Assembly: GCF_018327705.1 (NCBI RefSeq)
Contig: NZ_BNEM01000002.1
Location: forward strand, 2,542,001 to 2,606,000
DNA from: Catellatospora sp. TT07R-123
GTDB taxonomy: Bacteria > Actinomycetota > Actinomycetes > Mycobacteriales > Micromonosporaceae
Reading direction: 5' to 3'
DNA: 64,000 nucleotides
Of the stretch, positions 17,614 through 25,563 are shown in pieces; position 1 is the stretch's first letter; each line of letters opens with the position of its first letter. The notes below the pieces were generated by a model. That model saw only the letters and a program-made list of their open reading frames with translations. It did no database searches and was not told the origin of the DNA. The translations under genes and the position numbers were made by a program.

Positions 17614-19903
17614 AGCTCTCGTGCGCCGGGGCGAACCCGGCTCCCTGGTCGGCGACCGCGGCGTCCTCGGCGGCGGTGCGCGTGCGCCAGTCGCGCCAGC
17701 GGTGGACCACCCACCCCAGGTGCAGGACCATCGCGCTGATCCCGACGGCCTCCGGATACCGCAGCGCGCCCAGGACGAGGCCGGCCAGGACGGCGAGGAT
17801 GACGCCGGCGGCGGGCAGCGGCGCGCGCTGCATCCAGCGCCCCAGGGGCTGGAGCGCGATCCCGGCCGCGCCGGGGACGGAGTAGCGGGCGTGGAACCGC
17901 CCGCCCACCTCCGCCGCGAGCAGGCACTCGGCCACGAGTGTCACGCCGAGGCAGGTGGCGGCGCCGATCCAGGCCAGGTCCACCGCGCGGTCACCGACCC
18001 AGCCGACCCGGTCGCTGGCGACGATGAGCACGACACAGCAGACGGCGATGAGGCAGACCCCCGCGACGGCCCACCCGAGGGCGACCGGGCGGTTCTGCCG
18101 CCGGGACCACTCGCGGTAGGCCGAGGCCATACGCTGCTGCTGCTGCGCCCGTTCCTGCGCCTCGCGATGGTCGGCCAGGGTCTGCGCGCGGCTCTTGGCG
18201 TGGCCGCACAGCGGCAGCGCCACCCAGACGAGGTCCGGGTCGGCGGCCAGGTCGCGGAACCACGGCAGCCGCTCCGGCAGCCCGGCGAGGGTCGCGCGCA
18301 CCGCCTCGTGCGCCGCTTCGACGGCGTCCGGCTGGTTCAGGGCCGCCAGGAGGCTGTAGGCGAGCGCACCGGAGCCGTCTGCCAGTCGCTGGAGGACCTG
18401 GCGGGCCTCCGGGTCGGACACCGTGCCGGCCCCCGCCAGCCAGCGGTCGTGCTGCTGCTGCCACTGCTGGTCGAGGTCGGTGAGGGCCTCGCCGCCGCCC
18501 GTTCCCGCGGCGCCGGTCGCGGCCGGGTCGAACGAGGGCAGGAGCCGCTCGCGCCAGAGCTCGCCCAGCACCGACGCCGCGTCGCCCTCGTTGCGCAGGG
18601 CCTGGTGTGCGAGCGCGAGCAGGTGCTGCCGGGACATGCTGTGGTTGCGGAACACCGCCGGGAATCCGGGGTCGAGCAGGCGCAGGACGCGCAGCAGGAG
18701 TACGTGCCGGGACGGGCCGGGGTCCTGGCGCAGCGTGTCGACGCCCTGCCGGGCCGTGGCGCCCTCGTCGTCGGTGAACTCGTCCAGCCATACCCGCAGC
18801 ATCTCCAGGCCGCTGCGGGCCAGCAGGAAGTCGACCGCGTAGTTCCACTCGGTGGCCATCGCGGCCGCCAGCTCGTCGCGGTGGTGGTAGAGCACCCCCC
18901 GGAAGCCGAACGGCTGGGTCGCGGCGCCCGGGGCGGGCGTGTGCGGGCGCCGCCCCGCCCCGGCGGCCGGCGGGCTCGGGTCGCGGCCGACGAGCCACTC
19001 CCCCACCTTCCCCGCGCCCCAGCGCTGCCGCTCGTCGGGGCACAGCAGTCCCTGGCACAGGCCGCGCAGCCGGTCGTCGGGGACCACGGACACGTCGATC
19101 AGGCGGGACGCGGTGAAGTGGTCCTTGATGTCCTCGGCTTCCAGACCGTCGAAGCAGCGGTCGCCGGAGGCGAGCTCCCGGATGGTCATCCCGAGCCCCC
19201 ACCAGTCGGCGGCCTGCGTGATCCGTCCGCGCAGGACGGACTCCGGCGGCTGGTATGCCGGGTTGAGCCGCTCCTGCGGGACGGTCTCGCCGACGGGACC
19301 GGCGAGGCCGAAGTCGGCGAGGGCCACGTCCAGCGGGGCGGCCGAGCGCAGCAGCACGTTGGCGGGCTTCACGTCGCGGTGCAGCAGGCCCAGCCGGTGC
19401 AGGCTGATGAGCGCCGAGGCGAGCTGCTGCACGATCGCGTGCAGTTCGGGCAGGGTGAAGCCGCCCGGAGCCGCCTCCTTCGGGCGCAGCAGGGTGCCGC
19501 CGCGCGCGTACTCCATGATCTCGTAGCCGGGCCCGAACTCCAGGAAGCGGATGGTGTGGTGCTGGGTGCCGGTCAGGTGTGCCACCAGGTCGGGGTGCGG
19601 CGTACGCGGGGCGTGGTAGTGCTTGAGCACCGCCTCGGCCCCGTCGGAGCGCCTGCGCACCAGGTACAGGTCGGCCTGGCTGGCCGGGACGGGCAGCTCC
19701 CTGAGCCGCTCGTACCGCTGCGCGAGCGGTTCGGGCAGGGTGCCGTCGCCGGGCCAGTCCACCGGCGGCGCGGCCTGCCGGTGCCGCCCCGCGTCCAGCA
19801 GGGTCGCCTCGGACTCGGCGCGGTAGCGCGGCGGGAAGAGCCTCGCCCGGCCCTCGTCCAGGAGTGTCTCGTCGAGTTCCGACGGTCGCTCGGGCTCCGT
19901 CAT
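17612..19903 (-). CDS. Membrane-anchored Ser/Thr protein kinase
   Basis: A 763-residue kinase. The catalytic domain spans about residues 60-310, with Lys94 in AVLKHY, Asp177 in HRDVKPAN, then DFG and a PPE motif in the activation region. About 300 helical residues follow, then four hydrophobic segments between about 605 and 735. Two repeated motifs precede the kinase domain: ETLLDEG near residue 12 and ATLLDAG near 33. Both contain T-x-x-D, a classic FHA ligand pattern. Unlike PknB-type kinases it has several C-terminal helices and no PASTA repeats. It heads the operon that ends with the FHA protein. Its substrates are unknown; autophosphorylation at the TLLD sites is an attractive inference. 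Confidence 0.92.
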   Translation of the reverse strand: MTEPERPSELDETLLDEGRARLFPPRYRAESEATLLDAGRHRQAAPPVDWPGDGTLPEPLAQRYERLRELPVPASQADLYLVRRRSDGAEAVLKHYHAPRTPHPDLVAHLTGTQHHTIRFLEFGPGYEIMEYARGGTLLRPKEAAPGGFTLPELHAIVQQLASALISLHRLGLLHRDVKPANVLLRSAAPLDVALADFGLAGPVGETVPQERLNPAYQPPESVLRGRITQAADWWGLGMTIRELASGDRCFDGLEAEDIKDHFTASRLIDVSVVPDDRLRGLCQGLLCPDERQRWGAGKVGEWLVGRDPSPPAAGAGRRPHTPAPGAATQPFGFRGVLYHHRDELAAAMATEWNYAVDFLLARSGLEMLRVWLDEFTDDEGATARQGVDTLRQDPGPSRHVLLLRVLRLLDPGFPAVFRNHSMSRQHLLALAHQALRNEGDAASVLGELWRERLLPSFDPAATGAAGTGGGEALTDLDQQWQQQHDRWLAGAGTVSDPEARQVLQRLADGSGALAYSLLAALNQPDAVEAAHEAVRATLAGLPERLPWFRDLAADPDLVWVALPLCGHAKSRAQTLADHREAQERAQQQQRMASAYREWSRRQNRPVALGWAVAGVCLIAVCCVVLIVASDRVGWVGDRAVDLAWIGAATCLGVTLVAECLLAAEVGGRFHARYSVPGAAGIALQPLGRWMQRAPLPAAGVILAVLAGLVLGALRYPEAVGISAMVLHLGWVVHRWRDWRTRTAAEDAAVADQGAGFAPAHES

Positions 19904-19973
19904 GCGCCGCAGTCACCTCCGCGTCTCGGTCCGCCAGTTCTCTGGTGACCACCGTTTGCCGACTATCAAGGGA

Positions 19974-19982
19974 GTGACGGAC
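19974..19982 (-). promoter_or_regulatory. Variant of the island motif, site 7
   Basis: GTGACGGAC on the plus strand (GTCCGTCAC on the minus strand) lies 71 bases upstream of the kinase start. It ends 2 bases before the divergent membrane-protein start. Confidence 0.35.
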
Positions 19983-19984
19983 CG

Positions 19985-21337
19985 GTGAACTTCTTCCAGC
20001 GACTGGCCCGGCGGCTCGGCCAAGCGTTCGCGGTGTTCCGCGACCCCGACGGGGGACTGCTTCGCCCGCTGCCCGAGCCCGCGGTCGACCCGCGCGTCGA
20101 CGCCGGGCGGCTCGCCGACGCCGCCCGCGAGCAGGGCCGCTCCGACGGCCGGCGCTACCTGTTCGACGGCTGGTCCTTCGGGCACGAGGACGACCCGGCG
20201 GACGCGATCCTCGACCCCGAATACGTGCTCGGGCTGCGGCACCAGTGCCGGACGGCGGTCCACGAGCACCGCGACCGGCAGCGGCTGACCGATGCGCGGC
20301 TGGCCGACCTGCACCTGCTGGTGTGGGACGAGGAGCGCAACATGCGGGCGGCCCGGGACCGGATGGCCCGCATCGCGGCCCGCGGCGAGCGCGACGAGGA
20401 GGACTCGCTGCGCGCGTTCTTCCACCGCCGCGACATCGACGTCGACGCCCTGCAACTGCCGGAGCTCAGCCACCCGGTATGGGAGGGCGAGGCCCCGCCG
20501 ATGCGCCTGTTCTGGCGGATCCTCATCGTGCTGTTCCTGGGCGTGGTGGTCTTCGAGATCGAGCGCTACGTGGCGTCGTCGTTCCTGCCGGTCACCGACC
20601 TGGGCAGCACGGCCGCGGTGACGATGACCGCCGCCATCGCCGGGCTGACCGTGCTCGGGCCGCTGGTGGCGGGGCAGCTGTTCCGGCACCGGCACGCGAC
20701 CGGGCACGACCGCGTCCTCACCGCGCTGACCTTCCTGCTGCTGCTGCCGAGCCTGGCGATCATCCTCGGCTTCGGCTTGCTGGCCGCGCGGCTGTTCGAC
20801 CAGGGCACCCCGGTGACGCCGGGGGCCGGTGCCTCCTCGCTCGGGCTCACGGCGGGCACGCTGGTGGTCGTCTTCGACGTGGTGCTCTTCCTCGCCTGCA
20901 CGATGGCGTACGTGCTGGGCATGGCGCAGCGCCACCCGTTCCAGCAGGCGTTCGCCCGCAGCCGCCGCGTGCGCGACCGCACGCTGCTGCTGAGCCAGCG
21001 CATGGGTACGCGGATCAACGGCGACTACCGGGCGCTGGCCACGGACCTCGGCGACCAGCAGGGGGCGCCCACCGACGCGGTCGACCGGGAGGCGGCCATC
21101 CGGCACGCGTACCTGGCCGCCGAGGACGCCTACTACCAGGGGCTGATCGAGGCGGTGGCCGACCCGACGTTCACCGAGGCGGTGATGCGGCGCCGCAACC
21201 GCCCGGCGCTGCCGCCGGACGTCCTGCCGCCGGACGTGCTGCCGCCGCCGCTGCCGGAGCTGGTGGCGGTGCCCCCGGTGGAGTCCGCCGCCGAACTCGT
21301 GCCGGTCGAGCCCGGCCGGAGCCCCGGCGATGAGTGA
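19985..21337 (+). CDS. Four-helix membrane protein
   Basis: A 450-residue protein of unrecognised family. Residues 1-170 are soluble, charged and helical. Four membrane segments follow between about 173 and 320. A cytoplasmic region of about 80 residues comes next, then a Pro/Val-rich tail with a short PPDVLPPDVLPPPLPEL repeat. GTG is the start, preceded by AAGGGAGTGACGGACCG. The gene diverges from the kinase and overlaps the radical SAM gene by 8 bases, so the two products are probably made together. It has the topology of a sensor or scaffold. No transporter signature is visible. Confidence 0.82.
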   Translation: MNFFQRLARRLGQAFAVFRDPDGGLLRPLPEPAVDPRVDAGRLADAAREQGRSDGRRYLFDGWSFGHEDDPADAILDPEYVLGLRHQCRTAVHEHRDRQRLTDARLADLHLLVWDEERNMRAARDRMARIAARGERDEEDSLRAFFHRRDIDVDALQLPELSHPVWEGEAPPMRLFWRILIVLFLGVVVFEIERYVASSFLPVTDLGSTAAVTMTAAIAGLTVLGPLVAGQLFRHRHATGHDRVLTALTFLLLLPSLAIILGFGLLAARLFDQGTPVTPGAGASSLGLTAGTLVVVFDVVLFLACTMAYVLGMAQRHPFQQAFARSRRVRDRTLLLSQRMGTRINGDYRALATDLGDQQGAPTDAVDREAAIRHAYLAAEDAYYQGLIEAVADPTFTEAVMRRRNRPALPPDVLPPDVLPPPLPELVAVPPVESAAELVPVEPGRSPGDE

Positions 21338-21998
21338 TGTCCTGCGGCTGACCCGGGCGCACTTCCCCGTCACCGCCCTCGGCTACGGCACACGGCTGGG
21401 CATCTGGTTGCAGGGCTGCCCGCTGGCCTGCCCGGGGTGCATCGCGAAGGACACGTGGGACCCGGACGGCGGCACCGCGGTCGGCGTCGGCGAGCTGCTC
21501 GGCGACGTGCGCCGCGCGATCGCGGCGGGCGCGGACGGGGTCACGGTCAGCGGCGGCGAGCCGCTGGAGCAGGCCGCGCCGCTGGCGGCGTTCCTGCTCG
21601 GCGTGCGGGAGCTGGCCGCCGCGGCCGGATCGGGGTTCGACGTCCTGCTGTACACCGGTTTCGAACCAGCCGAGCTGGACGCGGACCGCCGCGCCGCCGC
21701 GGACCTGGCCGACGTGCTCATCACCGGCAGGTATGTCGTCACCGAGCCGACCGGGCTCATCTGGCGGGGTTCGGCGAACCAGCGGATGCTGCTCCAGACC
21801 CCGCTGGCCGAGCTGCGCTACGCCGCCTACCTGGACCACGAGCCGGACACCCCGCCGATCCAGGTCGAGACGACCTCGGACGGCAGGGCGTGGTGGGTCG
21901 GGGTGCCGAACCGGCCGGGCACCAAGCAGGAGGTCGAGTCGGCCCTGGCGTCGCTCGGCTACACGGTGGAGTCGGTCAGCTGGCGGCGCCCGCGCTGA
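21330..21998 (+). CDS. NrdG-like radical SAM (activase-type) protein
   Basis: A 222-residue protein with the short architecture of glycyl-radical activases. The iron-sulfur motif C-x3-C-x2-C is seen as Cys30, Cys34 and Cys37 in QGCPLACPGC. VSGGEPLEQ follows near residue 72, as in NrdG/PflA proteins. Residues 150-222 depart from NrdG and end in a small alpha/beta tail. No glycyl-radical enzyme or anaerobic ribonucleotide reductase is present nearby. The activase fold therefore seems to serve the membrane protein or another island protein. The ATG overlaps the upstream gene. Its reaction is predicted by fold only; the substrate is unknown. Confidence 0.85.
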   Translation: MSDVLRLTRAHFPVTALGYGTRLGIWLQGCPLACPGCIAKDTWDPDGGTAVGVGELLGDVRRAIAAGADGVTVSGGEPLEQAAPLAAFLLGVRELAAAAGSGFDVLLYTGFEPAELDADRRAAADLADVLITGRYVVTEPTGLIWRGSANQRMLLQTPLAELRYAAYLDHEPDTPPIQVETTSDGRAWWVGVPNRPGTKQEVESALASLGYTVESVSWRRPR

Positions 21999-22004
21999 CC
22001 CGTA

Positions 22005-22053
22005 CACACCGATACGGCCCGGATCCTCCTCGGATCCGGGCCGTATCGGTGTG
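22005..22053. terminator. Bidirectional terminator hairpin
   Basis: A 49-base inverted repeat with 22-base arms (left arm starts CACACCGATACGGCCCGGAT) lies between two convergent genes. It is the strongest hairpin seen in the window. Confidence 0.9.
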
Positions 22054-22064
22054 CGGCTGCACCG

Positions 22065-23318
22065 TCAGGGCGTGCCGGGGTGGCCCGGCTCGGTCGGGTG
22101 CGCGCTGGCGGCGGGTACGGCCGCCGGGCGGCCGGGGTTCAGGGGCATCCGGCTCCGCAGCAGCCGCCGCATCCAGGTCAGCTCGCCGGGGCGGCGGGCC
22201 AGCATCTCCGCCTCGGCCTTGATCCGGTCGGCCGCGGCGTCGCAGCGGCCGAGCTCGTCCTGGTACTGCTCGGCCCGCTTGGCCCGCATCTCGGTCAGCT
22301 TCCGGCGCAGCGCGGCGGCCTCGGCCACGTCGGCCCGCAGCAGGGCCAGCCGCGGCTCCGCCCGGCGCCTGCGGCTGCCGAACCACCGGAACTGGTGGAT
22401 CTCCGGGCGCGGCCGGTGGAACCCGGCGTTGATCGCGATCGCCCCCGTCACCAGGTACAGCAGGAGCAGGAGCATCGCGTTCAGCCCGGCCGAGCTGTCC
22501 GTCGCGGTCGCCGCGGCCCCGCTGTTCACGAAGGCGTTCAGCGGGTCGCCGGAGGCCGGCGGCGGCGCCAGCAGCCGGAACACGAACGCCCCGATCCCCA
22601 TCGCGAGCCAGACCGCGGCCAGCGTCCAGGCGGCGTAGGCCCGGCGGATGTTGCGCCGCGCCTCCTTCGCCGTCTTGAACCCCTCGCCGACCTTGTGCGC
22701 CAGGTAGGTGGTCGTCGCCGTGAGCCCGAGGACCAGCGGCCACACGTGACCGGAGTTGGCCACCCGCTCGACGACCTGCTGGAACGCGAAGTAGTCGGCG
22801 TACATCGCCAGCAGCAGCACGACGTAGAGCACGAGCTGCTTACGCCGGCTGCGCGGCGCCGTGTCGGCCGGGTTGCCGTGCCGGTAGGCGCCGGGTTCCT
22901 CGACGGCGTCGGCCCCGGCGGGGATCGGCGTGTCCCAGTCCTCGATGACCCGTAGCGCCGCCTGCTGGTTGTAGCCCAGCTCGCGGACCTCGCCGGACTT
23001 GTTCTGCTCCTCCTCGCCGAACTGCGCCTCCAGCTTGTCGAGCTGGACCTCCAGCCCGCTGAGCTCCGCGTCGTCGGCCGTGTGGCGGCGGGCGATCTCG
23101 ATGTGCAGCTCGATGACGTACGTGTCGATGATCCGGTTGACCGCGTCCAGCACGAAACCGTCGATGCCGTACCGGCCCTCGCGTTCGAGGTGCCGCCGCA
23201 CCACGCCGCGCAGCTGCTCCTCGCCGTCGATGCGCGGCACGGGCTGCTTGCTCAGCTGCTCCAGCCGGCTGTCGATCCAGCTGAGCTCCGAGCGCCGCCG
23301 GGGTTCCTTCTTCCTCAC
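22065..23318 (-). CDS. Four-helix membrane protein with coiled-coil ends
   Basis: A 417-residue protein of unrecognised family. Residues 1-150 are soluble and charged, with coiled-coil spacing near 80-125. Four hydrophobic helices lie at about 160-185, 192-212, 233-255 and 285-310. The C-terminal 100 residues are Arg/Glu/Ala-rich helices ending in a Pro-rich tail. The GTG start comes 3 bases after the stop of the preceding gene, and GTGAGGC serves as ribosome-binding site. The layout resembles the four-helix protein at 19985, which also has soluble domains on both sides of four helices, though no clear sequence identity is visible. Confidence 0.82.
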   Translation of the reverse strand: MRKKEPRRRSELSWIDSRLEQLSKQPVPRIDGEEQLRGVVRRHLEREGRYGIDGFVLDAVNRIIDTYVIELHIEIARRHTADDAELSGLEVQLDKLEAQFGEEEQNKSGEVRELGYNQQAALRVIEDWDTPIPAGADAVEEPGAYRHGNPADTAPRSRRKQLVLYVVLLLAMYADYFAFQQVVERVANSGHVWPLVLGLTATTTYLAHKVGEGFKTAKEARRNIRRAYAAWTLAAVWLAMGIGAFVFRLLAPPPASGDPLNAFVNSGAAATATDSSAGLNAMLLLLLYLVTGAIAINAGFHRPRPEIHQFRWFGSRRRRAEPRLALLRADVAEAAALRRKLTEMRAKRAEQYQDELGRCDAAADRIKAEAEMLARRPGELTWMRRLLRSRMPLNPGRPAAVPAASAHPTEPGHPGTP

Positions 23319-23321
23319 GCC

Positions 23322-24041
23322 TCACTCCATGTCTGATGACGGGTCGCCGGGTTCGGCGATCTCGGGGATCCAGCTGGGCAGCGGGATGTCGGGCACGCTC
23401 AGCAGGGCGTACAGGGTCTTGCCGTCGGGATGGCTGCGCGCGAGCGCGTCGAGGTAGGTCGCCATGCGCCGCTGGCAGAGCTCGACCAGCTTGCGGGCGC
23501 GGACGCCGTACGCCGCGAGCGCTTCGTCGCGGCGCCGCACCGCCTCCGTGTGCTCGGCGCGCAGCTGGTCCCAGCGCCGCACCCCGGCGTCGACGGACTC
23601 CCGGGCGAGCCTGGCCCGCCGCGCCCGCTCGACCTCGCGGCGGCTGCGCAGCCGCTCGGGCCGCCAGCCCTCCTCCTCCGGGTTGCGCGGCCGGAGCTCG
23701 TCCTCGGTCAGCACCGCGGACGCCGTCCCGAGCCGCTCCTCCAGCCGCTGCACGTCGGCGCGCGCCGCCGCGATCCGGTCGCCGATGCGGCCGATCTCGT
23801 GGGCGGCCGACCGGCTCGTGCCCTGGAACTGGGGGTGCAGCGCGTCGAGCAGGCTGTGCAGCTCGGCGAGCAGCACGACCTGGTACCCGAGGGCGGGCCG
23901 GCCGCCGCTGTCCTTCAGTTCCTGCTGCCGGCGCCGCACCTCAGACAGGGACGGGATCCGCTGCTCGCCGTCCTGCCGGCCGCGGCGTTCGTCCTCGCGC
24001 CGGAGTTTCTCCGGATAGGACATGTCTTCCGAGGTCGCCAT
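23322..24041 (-). CDS. Cytosolic coiled-coil protein
   Basis: A 239-residue Arg/Glu-rich protein that is almost entirely helical. Residues about 85-215 have coiled-coil spacing. No membrane segment or catalytic motif is seen. The ATG chosen has AGAAGAGGGC just upstream, and that ribosome-binding site directly abuts the island motif; an internal ATG 6 codons later is possible. It is the first gene of a two-gene operon with the four-helix protein, whose N terminus is also helical, so the two may form a complex. The family is not recognised. Confidence 0.8.
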   Translation of the reverse strand: MATSEDMSYPEKLRREDERRGRQDGEQRIPSLSEVRRRQQELKDSGGRPALGYQVVLLAELHSLLDALHPQFQGTSRSAAHEIGRIGDRIAAARADVQRLEERLGTASAVLTEDELRPRNPEEEGWRPERLRSRREVERARRARLARESVDAGVRRWDQLRAEHTEAVRRRDEALAAYGVRARKLVELCQRRMATYLDALARSHPDGKTLYALLSVPDIPLPSWIPEIAEPGDPSSDME

Positions 24042-24049
24042 GCCCTCTT

Positions 24050-24077
24050 CTGACGGACGTCGGGCGGTGTCCGTCAG
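24050..24077. promoter_or_regulatory. Divergent control region, paired island motifs
   Basis: CTGACGGAC and GTCCGTCAG face each other with a 10-base spacer, an exact 9-base inverted repeat. Each lies only 8 bases from the start codon it faces. If the word is a minus-10 element, both transcripts would have almost no leader. If it is an operator, it would block both ribosome-binding regions. Confidence 0.6.
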
Positions 24078-24085
24078 CAGAGGAC

Positions 24086-25255
24086 ATGAGACACACCAGA
24101 TCTGCCCGGATCGCGGCATGGGCGCTGTGCGTGCCGCTCGTCCTCGCCGCAGCGGCCGGGTGCGACGTGATCGGGGGGCCGTTCGCGGACGAGCAGGCCC
24201 AGTTCCAGTGCCCGCATCCCGCGGGTCCGGGCGTGGCCATCGCCGTCGGCGACCGCGCCAACAGCCCCGCCCCGGCGCTGCCCTCCGACGTACGCCAGCT
24301 GATCGCGGAAGCCGTCCGCACCTGCGCGAAGATCACGGTGATCCGGATCGACGGCCGGCCCGACGTGGTGGACGGCCCGCTGGTGTTCAGCTCGGTCGCG
24401 AAGACCAAGCAGAACCTCGACATCGAGATCGGCGACTTCCTCACCGCGGTCGGCACGCGGGTGGCCGCCGCGAAGGCCCAGGAGCCCGAGGCCGACGTGC
24501 TCGGGGCGCTGAGCCTGGCGGCGGGCGCGGCGGGCGCGGGCGGCACCGTGGTGCTCATCGACTCCGGGGTGCAGACGACCGCGCCGCTGGACCTGCGCGA
24601 GGGCGGCCTGGCGGCCAGGAAGCCCGAGGCCATCGCCGCCGCCCTGCGCCGGGCCCGGCTGCTGCCGGACCTCAAGGGCCGCAAGGTGATCCTGGCCGGG
24701 CTCGGCTACACCGCGGCGCCGCAGGACCCGCTCGACAACGACAGCAGGTCGTTCATCATCGGCCTGTGGCGTGAGATCGTGCGGACCGCCGGGGCGAAGG
24801 ACCCGGTGGTGAGCACCGAGCCGAACACCGGCGCCGCCGCGGTCAGCAGCCCGCCGGTGAGCGTCGTGCCGTTCCCGATCGGGGTGCTCCACTTCGAGTG
24901 CGGCGCGACCGCGGTGCTGCCCGACGACGGCGAGGTGGGTTTCGTCCCGGACAAGGACGTGTTCAAGAACCCGGACGCGGCCCGCTCGGTCCTGCGGCGG
25001 CTCGCCGACTTCCTCAAGCAGAACGCGGACGCCGCCGTGGAGATCGAGGGCTTCGTCGCGCACTACGACAAGGACTCCGACCTGTCCCAGCGCCGCGCGG
25101 ACCGGGTGCGGCAGGAGCTGGCCTCGCTGGGTGTCCGCAACGGGGTCACGGCCAAGGGCATGGGCTGGGGCCCGTACCCGAAGCCCGACTCGCCGCCGGA
25201 CCCCCGCTACGACCAGTTGAACCGCAGGGTCACCATCAAAATCAACTGCCGCTAG
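24086..25255 (+). CDS. Lipoprotein with C-terminal OmpA-like domain
   Basis: A 389-residue lipoprotein. Residues 1-26 form a signal peptide with a lipobox ending in AAGC (Cys26). The middle (about 50-230) resembles an alpha/beta fold of von Willebrand type, with VAIAVGDRAN and VVLIDSG strands; this part is unassigned. Residues about 275-389 match an OmpA C-terminal (peptidoglycan-binding) domain. It has VEIEGFV, DLSQRRADRVRQEL and the closing NRRVTIKI. AGAGGAC precedes the ATG. Lipid anchoring outside the membrane and binding to peptidoglycan are expected. It may be the wall-facing sensor of the island. It is divergent from the coiled-coil gene across the paired motif. Confidence 0.88.
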   Translation: MRHTRSARIAAWALCVPLVLAAAAGCDVIGGPFADEQAQFQCPHPAGPGVAIAVGDRANSPAPALPSDVRQLIAEAVRTCAKITVIRIDGRPDVVDGPLVFSSVAKTKQNLDIEIGDFLTAVGTRVAAAKAQEPEADVLGALSLAAGAAGAGGTVVLIDSGVQTTAPLDLREGGLAARKPEAIAAALRRARLLPDLKGRKVILAGLGYTAAPQDPLDNDSRSFIIGLWREIVRTAGAKDPVVSTEPNTGAAAVSSPPVSVVPFPIGVLHFECGATAVLPDDGEVGFVPDKDVFKNPDAARSVLRRLADFLKQNADAAVEIEGFVAHYDKDSDLSQRRADRVRQELASLGVRNGVTAKGMGWGPYPKPDSPPDPRYDQLNRRVTIKINCR

Positions 25256-25280
25256 CCGCGGCCGCAGCACGGCTCACCTC

Positions 25281-25308
25281 GATGGCCGCCCGGGTTCGGG
25301 CGGCCATC
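25281..25308. terminator. Terminator hairpin
   Basis: GATGGCCGCCCG and CGGGCGGCCATC flank a 4-base loop just after the OmpA-like lipoprotein gene. It marks the right end of the island. Confidence 0.85.
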
Positions 25309-25389
25309 TCTGCGTGTACGGCGCCTCGCGGCGCTCGGACGGGTCGGTGACGGCGACCGTCCCGCGGTCTCGCCGCCGGGGCGGACGCG

Positions 25390-25563
25390 ATGTCCGCCGA
25401 CCGCTCCAGCGTCATGGACCGGAAACGCCACCTGATTTACGGTAAAGGTCGATTCGTGGTGACCCTCGACCACGTATGCGCGCCGGCCGACCCGGCCGGG
25501 CTCGAGCCGCACGGCTCGGTGTTCCTCGACCATGAGGTGATGAGCGGAGTGACCGCACTGTGA
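25390..25563 (+). CDS. 57-residue ORF coupled to an MFS exporter
   Basis: A small ORF starting MSADRSSVMDRKRHLIYG and ending HEVMSGVTAL. Its TGA overlaps the GTG of the MFS gene (GTGA). A second in-frame ATG eight codons in is a possible start. The ribosome-binding site is weak, and GC bias in the middle codons is lower than in the neighbours. The peptide has one Cys and no membrane segment. It could be a leader peptide, a modified peptide exported by the MFS protein, or the end of a decayed gene. I do not recognise a family. Confidence 0.45.
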   Translation: MSADRSSVMDRKRHLIYGKGRFVVTLDHVCAPADPAGLEPHGSVFLDHEVMSGVTAL

